64,000 nt of DNA from Symsagittifera roscoffensis. Lineage: Eukaryota; Xenacoelomorpha; Acoela; Convolutidae. Under the pieces are notes generated by a model. That model searched no databases. It worked only from the letters and a program-made list of their open reading frames with translations, and had not been told where the DNA came from. Shown here piece after piece: positions 1-12,700 of the stretch. Location of the stretch: assembly GCF_963678635.1 (NCBI RefSeq), contig NC_087064.1:60815548-60879547 (forward strand). The letters are read 5' to 3'. Position numbers and translations under genes: made by a program. Every line of letters starts with the position of its first letter. Position 1 is the first letter of the stretch.

Positions 1-674
1 TTTTCAGTTTGAAAGCAGAAGTTTCCACTTTTTCAAAAACAATGACAATTTTGTTGGCTCTAATAAAGGGTTAAGTTCAAGTAACACACGAAATGATTGT
101 TGATATTGCTGTTAAGTTTTTCGCTGCAACAGAAAGTAAGCCAGGGAGTGAGCAGTTATTTATTACAGCAGTTAAATGACTTACTTGATTGAATAATGAG
201 AAGCAACTTTTTGAATGTGCCATCAGCGTACCAAGCTGTGTAACGCTCGAGAAGTTCAAAATCTGTCTCAGTGGTGAACACGAGTAACTGGTCGGAATCT
301 ACCATCTTCGAGTCATGAGTAAAAAAATTCTCCCTCCTCGGAGTGGTTTGAAATTCCATGAGAATTGCGATGTCTTCAACGAATTTGTTGAAAATTTAAA
401 TTGAACAAATGCGGAAAAGTTAAGACACTTGTAGTAATTTTTTTTCCAACTTCTCGTTCATGAGGCAACACTGAATTTAAATGGTTTAATTTTTCATGTG
501 TAAAAAATCTTTGTTATTTACAAAGTCTTCTTGAGCATCTCCAAGGTAACCCGCTTTTTTCATTAAATCGAACTTCATAACATCTTCATCTTCAAAGATA
601 AAGATTCGTTTCCCGCGCTGAGTTGTGGTGATTTGCAACATAATTCGAATGAGTAAAAACAATTTAAAAACCAA
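1..674 (-). pseudogene. MULE-type transposase remnant with FLYWCH-like start
   Basis: The minus-strand translation of 156-359 contains FELLERYTAWYADGTFK. This matches the start of Mutator-like (MULE) transposases, where a W-x-x-DGTFK motif begins the catalytic domain. Further downstream (bases 1-150) other frames give pieces resembling the following MULE segments, so the frame is broken. Upstream, 486-674 contains ITTTQRGKRIFIF, like the start of a FLYWCH zinc finger, which often precedes MULE transposases; the later W and C residues are not seen. The element runs off the left edge. I see no intact protein, so this is a decayed DNA transposon. The MULE call is fairly secure; the FLYWCH call is tentative. 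Confidence 0.6.
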
Positions 675-1490
675 ATGAATGACGATATACCAATTAATGC
701 AATCAAAGTTTTGGACTCAATCTTTGGTGTTAAACGAACAAAAAGACTCATATGTTTCACCGATAATTGTTTTGAGTACATTAAAAAAAATTAACTGATA
801 TTTAGTGGGGCATTACGGGTCTTACTTTAGAGGTAATTAAATGATGATCTTACGAGTTTAATGAGAGCTATCGCGTTCTGCGAGTTGTCTTAATTGCTAA
901 TTTATACGAGTTCTCTTTGTTGCGAATTGTCGTATACGAAGAATTAACACCACTATAAGTAAAACCACCAAATTAGCACTAGAGCGCTCTATTTATAGTT
1001 CCAAGTTTGGTGCATTCTGATTGGTCGAAAGTTCTACTAACTTAATCTACATAACAATTATTCCCCTTTCTTAAAGGGCAGGCGGAACATTCGGGTCTTG
1101 TTTTGGGTGGAATCCCTAATGCCCGAAGGTTCAAATGCGCGAAAATATAAATCAGGCAATCAGATTTCAGTAATCTAAAATTTGGAAAGAAAGTAAACAT
1201 TTCCCGGGACTGGGGTATTGAGATTGGCATAATATAAAAACGGCAGAAATAAGCAAAAATTAAACATTGTCATTGACCGCCGCAAAAGTGGACAAATTTT
1301 ACATTTCAAGGGTTTCGTAAAGAAAGAATAATAATTAATTAATTGTAGTTCCTGCGAATCGCAGAGGAGCTATCAGTAGGCTTTAACAGTCCTGTCGAGG
1401 ATAGTCCATTTGTATTATCTCCCCACATTCCAGACAGTGTTATATTTGCTGAGCGAAGCTGTTTTTTTTGCGACTCAAGGCCGTTTTTTT
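675..1490. other. Non-coding AT-rich stretch
   Basis: I see only short open frames without recognisable motifs. The phrase ctgattggtcgaaag near 1017 resembles a sequence also present at the foldback element near 2955 and at 4190, so part of this may be old repeat DNA. Confidence 0.4.
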
Positions 1491-1496
1491 TTTGTG

Positions 1497-1674
1497 TCTA
1501 GAACTTTTTAAGTGGTACCACTATTGCAGCCAAATTTGGTCAGGTTGTGGTAGACCTGAAGATGGAGGTCAAGTGAGAGCTTGTCCTCACACACTATCAT
1601 TGCCATGGCATGGGATCGAATACACGATCTGACGATTTCCAAGTGAACGCCTTACCACTGTGCTAAGTGCCTCA
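1497..1674 (-). mobile_element. tRNA-derived SINE
   Basis: Read on the minus strand, the block begins GAGGCACTTAGCACAGTGGT and contains TTCGATCC about 45 bases later. These are the A-box-like and B-box-like halves of an RNA polymerase III promoter in tRNA arrangement. About 100 bases of non-tRNA body follow, ending near a T-rich stretch on the plus strand. No cloverleaf with an acceptor stem can be closed, so I call a SINE head rather than a tRNA gene. The distal end is uncertain. Confidence 0.6.
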
Positions 1675-1879
1675 AAGAAGCAAACTGTTTCTTCATTTAC
1701 TTGTTTTTAATTGAATGTCAACTGCTTCTTTTCAAAAATGACTTTCGCCTAATTTTGTTTTCGGTTTTTCGCACAAAATTTTCGTCGCGCATTCGGTCCT
1801 TCGCGCATGAGAGTAGCCCCCTTGTTTTGCTTATTTAATGTTAGACGTTTAATTTTAAGGAGGAGTTTATTCAATTGGT

Positions 1880-2235
1880 GTATTCAGAAGAGCGCGCGGG
1901 TCGATGTCCGCGACTAACTTTTCGACTTTGTCGGTCGCGGAAATGTTACCGAAAATCATGTCTGGACAGGGTTTTAAGTCGCGAACAAACTCTGGAATTA
2001 CCGTCTCTCGGTCGCGATGGTCGAAAAATTAGTCGCGCCGGTCGCGGTTAACTCTCCTTCGGTCGTGCCGGTCGCGGATAAATATCCTTTGGTCGCGCCG
2101 GTTGCGGACACATTGCCGCGGTCCGCAAAGTCTGGAAATACTAAATGTCGTCGCGGCAGTCTAGAAGTACCAAAATATGGTCGCGACCGTTTGATCATAA
2201 ACCCACAACCTCGACCCGGGCGCTTGTTCACCCCT
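1880..2235. repeat. CpG-rich degenerate tandem repeat
   Basis: The motif GGTCGCG recurs many times, most regularly as three units of about 30 bases starting near 2030, 2062 and 2092 (variants of gtcgcgccggtcgcgg). The GC- and CpG-rich composition contrasts sharply with the flanks. An 85-codon frame exists on both strands here, but its repeats simply follow the DNA repeat, so I do not call a gene. Confidence 0.5.
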
Positions 2236-2361
2236 CTATCACATACTTTTACCCTGGAAGATGTATCCTCTTAGACTTTATCATAAGTGGTGATGCGTGC
2301 CATTAAACGTGCGAGCAAGCATTAAATTTTGGAGTAAGATTGTAATCTTTTTCCGTACTAC

Positions 2362-2809
2362 TATGATAGAGTGGTCCCTCGAAAAAGCAACTATGATAGA
2401 CAGGACCCGCATGCATTTTGCATGTTATAATTTTGAAAACTAGTTGGTTTATAAATTATTCATTTCAAAAATCTTGCAAAAGATGTTCAGCCAAAAACTT
2501 TTCAGATTGAAAATTGTTATCACTATTGTTTATATATTGAAATTTGCTCGCTTTACTTTATTTTACGGTTTAACAACCATATAATTGGGTTGACTTATTT
2601 GTCATCAAAACCCACTATTGGCGGTTTTTTTTAGATTTTCAACTTTAAAATGGTGAGGGGGAGGTTTTGAGATAACAAAACATAAAATTTATGAAAATAT
2701 ACTGCGACATCTTTCTGAAGGGCTCAATCATAATTAATAAACGATTTGAGAGCTCTAGGTGTCTTATTCTCAAGGGACCTGGTTATTTTCAAGGGACCAC
2801 TCTATCATA
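2362..2809. mobile_element. Short inverted-repeat (MITE-like) element
   Basis: The sequence starts tatgatagagtggtccct and ends with its exact reverse complement. Degenerate second copies of the same motif sit just inside both ends (near 2390 and 2770). There is no coding capacity. I could not decide on a target-site duplication. Confidence 0.6.
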
Positions 2810-2822
2810 TTAGGAGTGCGGC

Positions 2823-3023
2823 CAGTATTTAGACAGCCGCGTATTCATACTGGTCAGTATTTAGACAAATACTGTTTCAACCAATCAGAATCGGGAAAAA
2901 ACATAAATAATCCAAAATAAATAATAATTATTTATTAATTTCTTCTTTGTCTCGATTCTGATTGGTTGAAACAGTATTTGTCTAAATACTGACCAGTATG
3001 AATACGCGGCTGTCTAAATACTG
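2823..3023. mobile_element. Foldback MITE with 71-bp perfect inverted repeats
   Basis: Bases 2823-2893 and 2953-3023 are reverse complements with no mismatch that I can see, separated by a 59-base AT-rich loop. Each arm also carries an internal repeat of cagtatttagaca. The element is non-coding and would form a long hairpin in RNA or single-stranded DNA. Confidence 0.8.
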
Positions 3024-3740
3024 ACACGTAACAATCATATTAGTACCTCTTTTTCTAATTGGGTTGCCTTGCCCCTTTCATTTACTTATTTGCAAAACGA
3101 CGGCACGCAAGCCAAAACAGTATCCGTTTTCCATGGAATTGTGACAGCAAATAAGACTGCGCTTAGCGATTCTTCATTCAACGAGGAAATTAAACGCAAC
3201 GCATTTGACAGTAAAATGTAATATTCACCGCGCAAGGAAATACGTTATAGTGTGTAGATTGAAATAGGCCATGTAAAACGCTGCAGGCTGCGTCACTACT
3301 TATGCATTTCATTTGTCCCTTTTTGTTCACACACAACCGCAACATAATCAATTCAATTCAAGTCATTTTTTTTGTTTCAAACGACGTGAAAAGATTACTT
3401 AATTCACAAAAACTGAGTTAAAAATGAAAGAATTCAAGATCATTATTCTGAAGAACAAACACTGAATGTGAATTTTTTTGCAAACGGAAACAATTCTTCC
3501 TGTTTTTTTTACCTGGCAAAAATTGAACTAATTTACTGAAAAACATAAAGAATTATTGTTTAGTGTTTGGCTTCGCCGTTACCGTTTACTGTTTTTTGTT
3601 CTTATTATCATGTCGTCTCAAAAAAGATCCTAGTTATTCTATTTTATCGACATCGAAATCGAGCCAAAATATTGTATAGTGCGCAGAAACTGGAGTCAGT
3701 CGAAAAGCGCTATTTTTTCAGGCGAACAAGAAGAAAAGTA
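3024..3740. other. Presumed 5' flank of the transporter gene
   Basis: No gene is seen. The frame of the first coding exon is open for some way upstream, but the first ATG is at 3741, so this stretch should hold the 5' UTR and promoter. I cannot point to a convincing TATA box or initiator. Confidence 0.35.
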
Positions 3741-6700
3741 ATGAAAACACTGTCATCATCTAAAGAACAGTCCGGGACCTCAGATAACGATGACGTCATT
3801 TCTTCATCTCCGGATTGCACCCCTGTGGTGACCCCCGAAACAGAAGCCAACCCTCTGACCCATTTGAGGCACAAGGAGGCCAAACTGCCCGATGACCTTG
3901 AAATGGGCGTGGCAGGGGCAGATATCTCCACAGCCGCGTCTATCAGGTACTTGGTTTAAATTATGATAAATACAGTACAAGGGTGGCGGTCCACACAGCC
4001 GAAGGTCCACACCCGAAACTCAAACGTAGGCTCACTCAACCCAAGTTCCGCACTCATTCGAGGTTCACTCCCGAAGGTCCTTCCATTCGAAGGTCGGTAC
4101 TCGTTTAGAAGTGTGCGTAATGACTTCCCATAGGTCCCAAAATTTATTATCAGTCGCACAAGTCCTAAAATTTATCTTCTAGAATTCTGATTGGTTGAAA
4201 TTTGAGCCAACGAGTTTATGGATTGATTGTTTACTGTTTAAGCAGCATAAACTCAAGCTGCAGAATAGTGACCGCCGCAGCCGCGCCAACGTGTTGCGAG
4301 CTTGCCACCAAAGGGTAGGACTCTATACGAAATTTAGAGCCGGTTATCCACCGGCGACCTTAAGCCGAGACTCGGATAATTTAGTCTTTTGACCAATTGA
4401 AAAGATTTGGTACTTAAACGACTGCTAATTTTTGGACCTATGGGCGTAGAAAATTCATTCAACTCAATCTCATAAGCAATTCAATTTAAGCAGGGGCGGA
4501 TCTTGGATTTTCTCGAGGGGGGGGGGGCGGATTTTCGAAAAATTTTCGAAAATTTTGACCTTTTTTTTAGGTCGAACAAATTGGTTTTCCGAGCTCGTAT
4601 CTACTTAACAATCTCCCCTCCCCTTTCAAGAAAGGGGGGAGATTCTTTAGTAGGTACAATAAGGGGGGTGATTGTTAAGTAGATCCCCGAGCTCTCCTAA
4701 AGCACTAAAAACACGCTGTTTTGGCCAAACTTTCTGCGCCGCAAGCAAATGTTTGAAAAAACAGGTAAAAAAAACCGTTTTTGGGCACTTTTTGGAAAAT
4801 TTTGACAGTAAAACCCCTCAAAGTTAGTATATTGGCGCCTAAGGCGCCTTTAGAAAAATTTTAGAGTCGGTCGGCCAAAAATAAAATGGATTTCTTAAAA
4901 AGTACCAAAGGGGGGACCCTTTGGGTCGGCAGGGGGCCGAATCCCTGAGAAAAGGGCGTCCGTCCCCCACTGCCCCCCTCCCCTAAATCCGCCCCTGAAC
5001 TCAAGTGATTTTTTTTTTGTTTCAAATGACCTGAAAAAATTACTTGACTCTGAATTGAAGGCGAATTTTTTTGCAAACGGAAACAATTCTTCCTGTTTTT
5101 TACTTGGCAAAATTGAAGTCATTTACCATTCCAGCAGCATCAAATGATTGATTGGTTGCTGGAGTAAAAGCTGAAAGTATGACCGCAATTGGGGGCTGGG
5201 AAATTAGACGACAAGCAAATTAAGCGATCCAATAGTAACTGAGCTGAGACGATAGCTTGCCAGCTAATTCAGTGAAACTTGCTTACCGACTTAAATTAAC
5301 TTTGGTTAGTAAACACTGGTTGTCCAACCGCAAATCAGGGCATTAATGTTGAAGTTGTATACTACTACTACTACTACTAATAATTTACTATTCTTTTTGG
5401 ATTAATTGTTTTAAAAACTTAATTATATGATCGGTTCTGAGGCCTTGTCTGTTGGGGACGGTCCTATTAGCATGTGTGTTGGTTATCATGCCCATGTAAA
5501 AGCATGTAGTTTGAAGACTCGCTATTTAAAATTTTTCTTACTCAAAGATGCAATTTTTATCAGCGTGCACTGAGCCGAGTTTTTATTTAGGTGTAAGTGA
5601 AATTTCCTGAACCAATCAAGTGGTTTTCTAAACTACTGTAAATTTAGGCTAATTTGTTTTTAATCTGAGTGCACACGCAATTAAAACAATTGTCGCATGT
5701 TCATAGGTGCACATGCTAATCGCTACTTTTTTCTGTTATACTGCCAAAAAACTACAGAGCTGATTTAAATTATCCGGAAAAACGAAAAAAACTTGAATTT
5801 TAAAAAGCGTATGTCTCAAATTGGTGCAATAAATAAATCTTGGTGCAATTTGTTTCTCGAATTTCGGGCAATATTGTGCAATTTGTTTTGCGAATTTTGT
5901 TTAAAACTTAATCTTAAAATTGATCATTTTTTGTTAATTAAAAGTTACGCCGAAAATACCAAGTTTATTACTGTCAAAATTATATCCAAGCAGACTTCTT
6001 ACGCAGCCAAACAAAGGGTATAATATCGTAAAAGTTTAACAAAGGTATAATCTCCAAAACCTTGTAAAAATTAGTTTATTTTTGTTCGATTGTAAAACAC
6101 CCCTTTATATTTAAAAACAACTTGCAAAAGTCAATTTGCCTTAACTTTTGATTCCAAAAGAATGATCGATTTTGGGGAAAAGTTTTGGGTCCGATATTTG
6201 CAAAACAAATTGCACTATATCAATTTTGCTGCGATTCTACGCTAATTTTGTCTTCGTATTTTTTCACCTAAACTCAACCGAATTTGACTAAAACGTTGTT
6301 TAATTTTTGAGTTGAATGCGTTTTGTCCGGATGATTGAAATCAGCAATGTATTTTTTGAAAGTTTGATCATGATGCTCGAATCTGATTGGGGGCGTTCAG
6401 CAGTACCGAAGAACAACAGTTGCATTCATTTTCGAAACTGTTGTACTTCGGCACTGTTGTACAGCAGCAACATCTCTGCCAAACAACAACTCCTAAACAA
6501 CTCTACCGCTCGGCATAATTTTGATGACTGGTCACTGAGCAGAGGTTTCTAAAATCCGAAAGCATCCAAGAGCAGAAATACAGACAAATATTGAAATAAA
6601 CGGCTAATCGATAAAACCAATACTAAAATTGTCATACCAATGAACTAAAAATATACATAAATTGAGTAGTTTCATATATATATTTTTTAATTTTTGAGTT

Positions 6701-9700
6701 AAATGCGTTTTGTCCGGATGATTGAAATCAGCAATGTATTTTTTTGAAAGTTTGATCATGATGCTCGAATTTGATTGGGGCGTTCAGCAGTACCGAATTA
6801 CCCCAGTTGCATTCATTTTCGACACTGTTGTACTTCGGCACTGTTGTACTGCAGCAACATCTCTGCCTAACAACAACTCCCAAACAACTCTACCGCTCGG
6901 CATAACTTTGATGACTGGTCACTCAGCAGAGTTTTATAAGTGCCGAAAGGGTCCAAGAGCAGAAATGTTGGCAAATGTTGAAATAAACGGCTAATCGATA
7001 AAACCAGTACTAAAACTGTCATACCAATGAACTAAATACAATATACATAAATTGAGTAGGTTCATATATATTTTTTCTATTATTACTTCTATAAAAAATT
7101 TGATGAAAATATCCAATTGACAAAGTTTTTAATTGCGGTTGTAATTTTGACAAGTTTAAAATTTTAATACTTAAACACTTGTTCGGAACAAACGTACAAT
7201 ATCCCCCCAATCAATTTAATAATCATAAGATAACTTGAGAAAATTATATCATCACACTAAAAACGTCAAATTATCGGAACATGAATAAAACGTCGATTCA
7301 TCGATTCAACCGATTGCATAGCCGGTCAAAATACAAAATTGCAATAGGGGGGGGGGTAGTTAACAAGATCTCAAAGCCCTATATCCTCCGACTGTGCTTA
7401 AAGGTATCAAGGCAGTTTCGTTTTTTTTTTCAAAATTCATCCAAACCAGCCTAAATACATCATCTGAACATGATATTTCTCACCAAGTAAGAGCTATTTG
7501 GACCAATTACCGTTACCATCATTGCTGAGCCGGATTAATTCGCCGCTTTTGTTATCGTTAATTGAAAAATTGCACGCATTTTTTATTTCAAATTGTCCAT
7601 ATTTCCCCAGAATTACGACCTTCAATTACGATAGCACAAATAATGGGAAGAACCATGAAGAATTTCTAGCTTTCGATTTTCGTATACTTGCTAAAATCCG
7701 TCCGCTCTATAAATTGAGGCATGTGCAATTGGTATTTTTTTCCTTTTCAAAATGACTGTTACTGCTAATGCGTCGTAGCGTTATCGGTCATATTTTTGCT
7801 TGTGTATGTGAAGTGCAACTTCGCCTCTGTGTGAATCAATAATTTTCATCTGGCATGAAGTCGAGTCTTGACTGGAGAAAAAAGTCATACGCCACTTTTT
7901 TTTAGGGGAAATCAGAACAAAAAAAATAATTTTATTGAGACTTCTTTTGTTCAAATTGGTCAGTCAATTTCTAAATTTTACCTTTCTAAAACTTAGTCGA
8001 GCTGTGTAAAAGGCTTCTTTTGTTATAGCTTCAACTACTTGTAACTCAGTAGTTTCAGCGTAACTATTCTTGATGATCTAAAGAAAGCCACAATGACCCA
8101 TTTGGCTGCAAATTTTGAAAAATATATTGCACCGTAGTAATTCTGAAATTCCGAGTAACTCATGTATTCTTCACTTTTTCTCTAATTTTTACCCAATTTG
8201 AGAAAAAAGCATTTGAAATTGCATTTTTTTCTTACGTTTTGTCCTGATAACTTAAATTAGCACAATGAAATTTTTTAGCAAACATTTTCCGCGCCTCAGG
8301 CAATGTTTTGGGCAAAAATAGTAGCTTTTTGGAACTAGAGCGTTGTTTTGAAATTATAGAGCAGTTTTGTGTGGCAATAGCGCTTTTTGGTGACAATATC
8401 GCTTCAGGACTTTTTACAGGAAGTAAACGACTCGCCAAAAAATCAGCTTTTTTATTAACGCCAAGAAAAAAATTTAAGAATTTTTGGAATTGAAACAGCG
8501 TTAAGATCAGTGGCGTAAGTATGAGTTTTTTTCGAAAAGTTATCGATACTATTTATTAGGTTGACCAGTTTAATTTTCCTAGGCCCTCATTATTTTCGGC
8601 AAACGCTTCCTCCTCACAATTAATACATAAAGATTCGAAAATTGATGCCAAAAAATACCAGGAATTTTTGGTTTGTGAGTGGGTCAAATCTTTGAGGTTA
8701 TCGGGGCTCTCAATGAACCAAAAACATTGAGTTATTTGGTTGCAGGGTGGCTCAATAAGGTAAGCGTCAGTTTACAGGTCTTCGAGTAAATGAAGATTGA
8801 ATGTGTGCAAGTTGTGAACTTTACAGATGAGGCTTTTCGATGATTCGTCGAGCTATATCGATGATTCGTCGTTTCATGATCGTTTGATCTCGAATTTGAT
8901 TGGGGGCGTTCAGCAGTACCGAATTACCCCAGTTGCATTCATTTTCGACACTGTTGTACTTCGGCAATGTTGTACTGCAGCAACATCTCTGCCTAACAAC
9001 AACTCCCAAACAACTCTACCGCTCGGCATAATTTTGATGACTGGTCACTCAGCAGAGTTTTATAAGTGCCGAAAGGGTCCAAGAGCAGAAATGTTGGCAA
9101 ATGTTGAAATAAACGGCTAATCGATAAAACCAGTACTAAAACTGTCATACCAATGAACTAAATACAATATACATAAATTGAGTAGGTTCATATATATTTT
9201 TTCTATTATTACTTCTATAAAAAATTTGATGAAAATATCCAATTGACAAAGTTTTTAATTGCGGTTGTAATTTTGACAAGTTTAAAATTTTAATACTTAA
9301 ACACTTGTTCGGAACAAACGTACAATATCCCCCCAATCAATTTAATAATCATAAGATAACTTGAGAAAATTATATCATCACACTAAAAAGGTCAAATTAT
9401 CGGAACATGAATAAAACGTCGATTCATCGATTCAACCGATTGCATAGCCGGTCAAAATACAAAATTGCAATAGGGGGGGGGTAGTTAACAAGATCTCAAA
9501 GCCCTATATCCTCCGACTGTGCTTAAAGGTATCAAGGCAGTTTCGTTTTTTTTTTTCAAAATTCATCCAAACCAGCCTAAATACATCATCTGAACATGAT
9601 ATTTCTCACCAAGTAAGAGCTATTTGGACCAATTACCGTTACCATCATTGCTGAGCCGGATTAATTCGCCGCTTTTGTTATCGTTAATTGAAAAATTGCA

Positions 9701-12700
9701 CGCATTTTTTATTTCAAATTGTCCATAGTTCCCCAGAATTACGACCTTCAATTACGATAGCACAAATAATGGGAAGAAACATGAAGAATTTCTAGCTTTC
9801 GATTTTCGTATACTTGCTAAAATCCGTCCGCTCTATAAATTGAGGCATGTGCAATTGGTATTTTTTTCCTTTTCAAAATGACTGTTACTGCTAATGCGTC
9901 GTAGCGTTATCGGTCATATTTTTGCTTGTGTATGTGAAGTGCAACTTCGCCTCTGTGTGAATCAATAATTTTCATCTGGCATGAAGTCGAGTCTTGACTG
10001 GAGAAAAAAGTCATACGCCACTTTTTTTTAGGGGAAATCAGAACAAAAAAAATAATTTTATTGAGACTTCTTTTGTTCAAATTGGTCAGTCAATTTCTAA
10101 ATTTTACCTTTCTAAAACTTAGTCGAGCTGTGTAAAAGGCTTCTTTTGTTATAGCTTCAACTACTTGTAACTCAGTAGTTTCAGCGTAACTATTCTTGAT
10201 GATCTAAAGAAAGCCACAATGACCCATTTGGCTGCAAATTTTGAAAAACATATTGCACCGTAGTAATTCTGAAATTCCGAATAACTCATGTATTCTTCAC
10301 TTTTTCTCTAATTTTTACCCAATTTGAGAAAAAAGCATTTGAAATTGCATTTTTTTCTTACGTTTTGTCCTGATAACTTAAATTAGCACAATGAAATTTT
10401 TTAGCAAACATTTTCCGCGCCTCAGGCAATGTTTTGGGCAAAAATAGTAGCTTTTTGGAACTAGAGCGCTGTTTTGAAATTATAGAGCAGTTTTGTGTGG
10501 CAATAGCGCTTTTTGGTGACAATATCGCTTCAGGACTTTTTACAGGAAGTAAACGACTCGTCAAAAAATCAGCTTTTTTCATTAACGCCAAGAAAAAATT
10601 AAAGAATTTTTGGAATTGAAACAGCGTTAAGATCAGTGGCGTACGTATGAGTTTTTTGAGGGATGCGGTTTTTCGAAAAGTTATGGAAACTATTTATTAG
10701 GTCGACCAATTTAATTTTCCTAGGCCCTCATTATTTCCGGCAAACGCTTCCTCCTCACAATTAATACATAAAGATTCGAAAATTGATGCCAAAAATAGCG
10801 AACCAGGAATTTTTGATTTGTGAGTGGGTCAAATCTTTGAGGTTATCGGGACTCTCAATGAACCAAAAATGAATAATTTGGTTGCAGGGTGGCTCAATAA
10901 GGGAAGCGTCAGTTTACAGGTCTCCGAGTAAATGAAGATTGATGTGTGCAAGTTGTGAATTTTACAGATGAGGCTTTTCGCTGATTCGTCGAGCTAGTTT
11001 CTATATTTTTGAACTAAATAAATTGCCTTATGTATTCATAATTTTTAAAAATAGAACCTCGAAAAGCGATAGACCGTTATCTAATTTATATGACATTCTT
11101 CTGCAGCCTACATCCTGCTTCTCACACAATAGCAGCCCACAAGGGGAGCACGTTAAAGCTTCCAGAATTGATAGATAAGAGGCAATCTGTCTATATTTCC
11201 CCATAGTTCGATAATAACTTCCGTGTGAAGCCCAAACGAAGACGCTTTTAATGAAAAAGGTAGTCAATTGTCCAAGTCATGTGTACCCCGCGGTAAGCTT
11301 GTGCCTGCAACCATAGACCAAGTTGATACGGCGCATGACATCTTTTGATGAAGAAAAAAAGTGCATTTTCTCCAATCAAATATTTCCGATCTCTCTAAAT
11401 TATTTTCAATTGATTAGACAATTCCCGCCTAGGTACGAAAAATGTTTGTATGGATTTGCATGTGAATCTTTATTTTATTGTTTCAATCGATCGTTCCACT
11501 AGTTGAGCACAAAAAGGAACTCTTATAAAGTCACGTGAATCTTTTGTTTTCAATTGTCCTAAAAATTTTTTGCGACAATTTTATGATAAAGAAATTTGGT
11601 TGCGTATCTGAAAATTTTCGTTATTTGACCTTGGCTTACTAAAGGTGCTCCGGTATTTAGAATACGCGGAAAAACTTTTTTCCGTTTTTTTTTGGAGTTT
11701 TTTCTCAGTAATTTCTTGTAATGCTGATACAAAATCACTTTTTGTCACATATTTTAGTTATTTCGTTTTTGTTAACTTTTTTTAAGTTATAAGTTTGGTT
11801 GTGATTAGGTTCTCAATTCATTAAAGTTTCTTCGCGTTTATTGCTTGGAATTTTAGGTAATTCTTGTGCTTTTTTTCGCGTTTTCACTTTTGATTTCTTT
11901 TTAAGTTCGTTTCAATGGAAGGCAAACTTCAATACAAAGCAGCAAAAATGTAAAGGTCACAAAAAACGTGATCGACTTCTATTTTCGAAAAAAGAAATTA
12001 ATCATCAGAATACCCAGTGAAATAAAATATTAACATATTCATCAAGCTGTCCCAAATTGGGTGAATTTTATCAAAAATGTCAAACATAAATTGTTTGTGA
12101 ATTTCAAGGAGCTTTAAGGGCGTATTTTTTCCTTTAAATTCGCAAGTTGAAGTTTTTTCATAAAACAAGTTACTTTTTCCGTTGTTAGGAAGTCTTAAAA
12201 TTTGTTCAAGCTCAAATTTACTTTTTCGCGGTTTGACTTTTGATTCATTTTTAAGTTCAGTTCATTTCCTTTTTGAAAGACAAAATCCAACATCTAACAG
12301 CGAAATTTAAAAGATCACGAAAAACGTGATTGCCTTCTAGTTTCGAAAATGGAATTTTATTTTGGATTTTGCAGCGAAATAAAAAGCTTTACTATTGATC
12401 AAGTTGCTCAAATTGAGTTAGTTTTATCAAAAAGGGTCAAACAGAAATTTTTCGTGAAATTCAAAGAGCTTTAAAGGCATATGTTTTTCCTTTAAAATTC
12501 GTTGAAGTTTTTTTTCTGTTGAAGTTCAAGTCATTTTTTATTCTGTTTAACTGCGTTCCTTGACTCTTTCCCAACTGTCTGTTGGCTATGTTTTTTTTTC
12601 ACTTTTTCTTCAATGATGCCCACCATAAAATCTTGAAAGGGTTTTATTAGGACTGTAAGGTGGCCAGTCAAGAACAACTCAAGAGTCAAGAGTTTTATGT

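Noticed and set aside
2017-2274. 85-codon frame with repeated VAPVA/VVPVAD text
   Set aside because: The protein repeats only mirror the GGTCGCG DNA repeat, and the opposite strand is open too; no independent coding evidence.
7019-9336. Identical 63-residue frames at two places
   Set aside because: Identity comes from the 2.1-kb tandem duplication; the frames have no motifs or start context.
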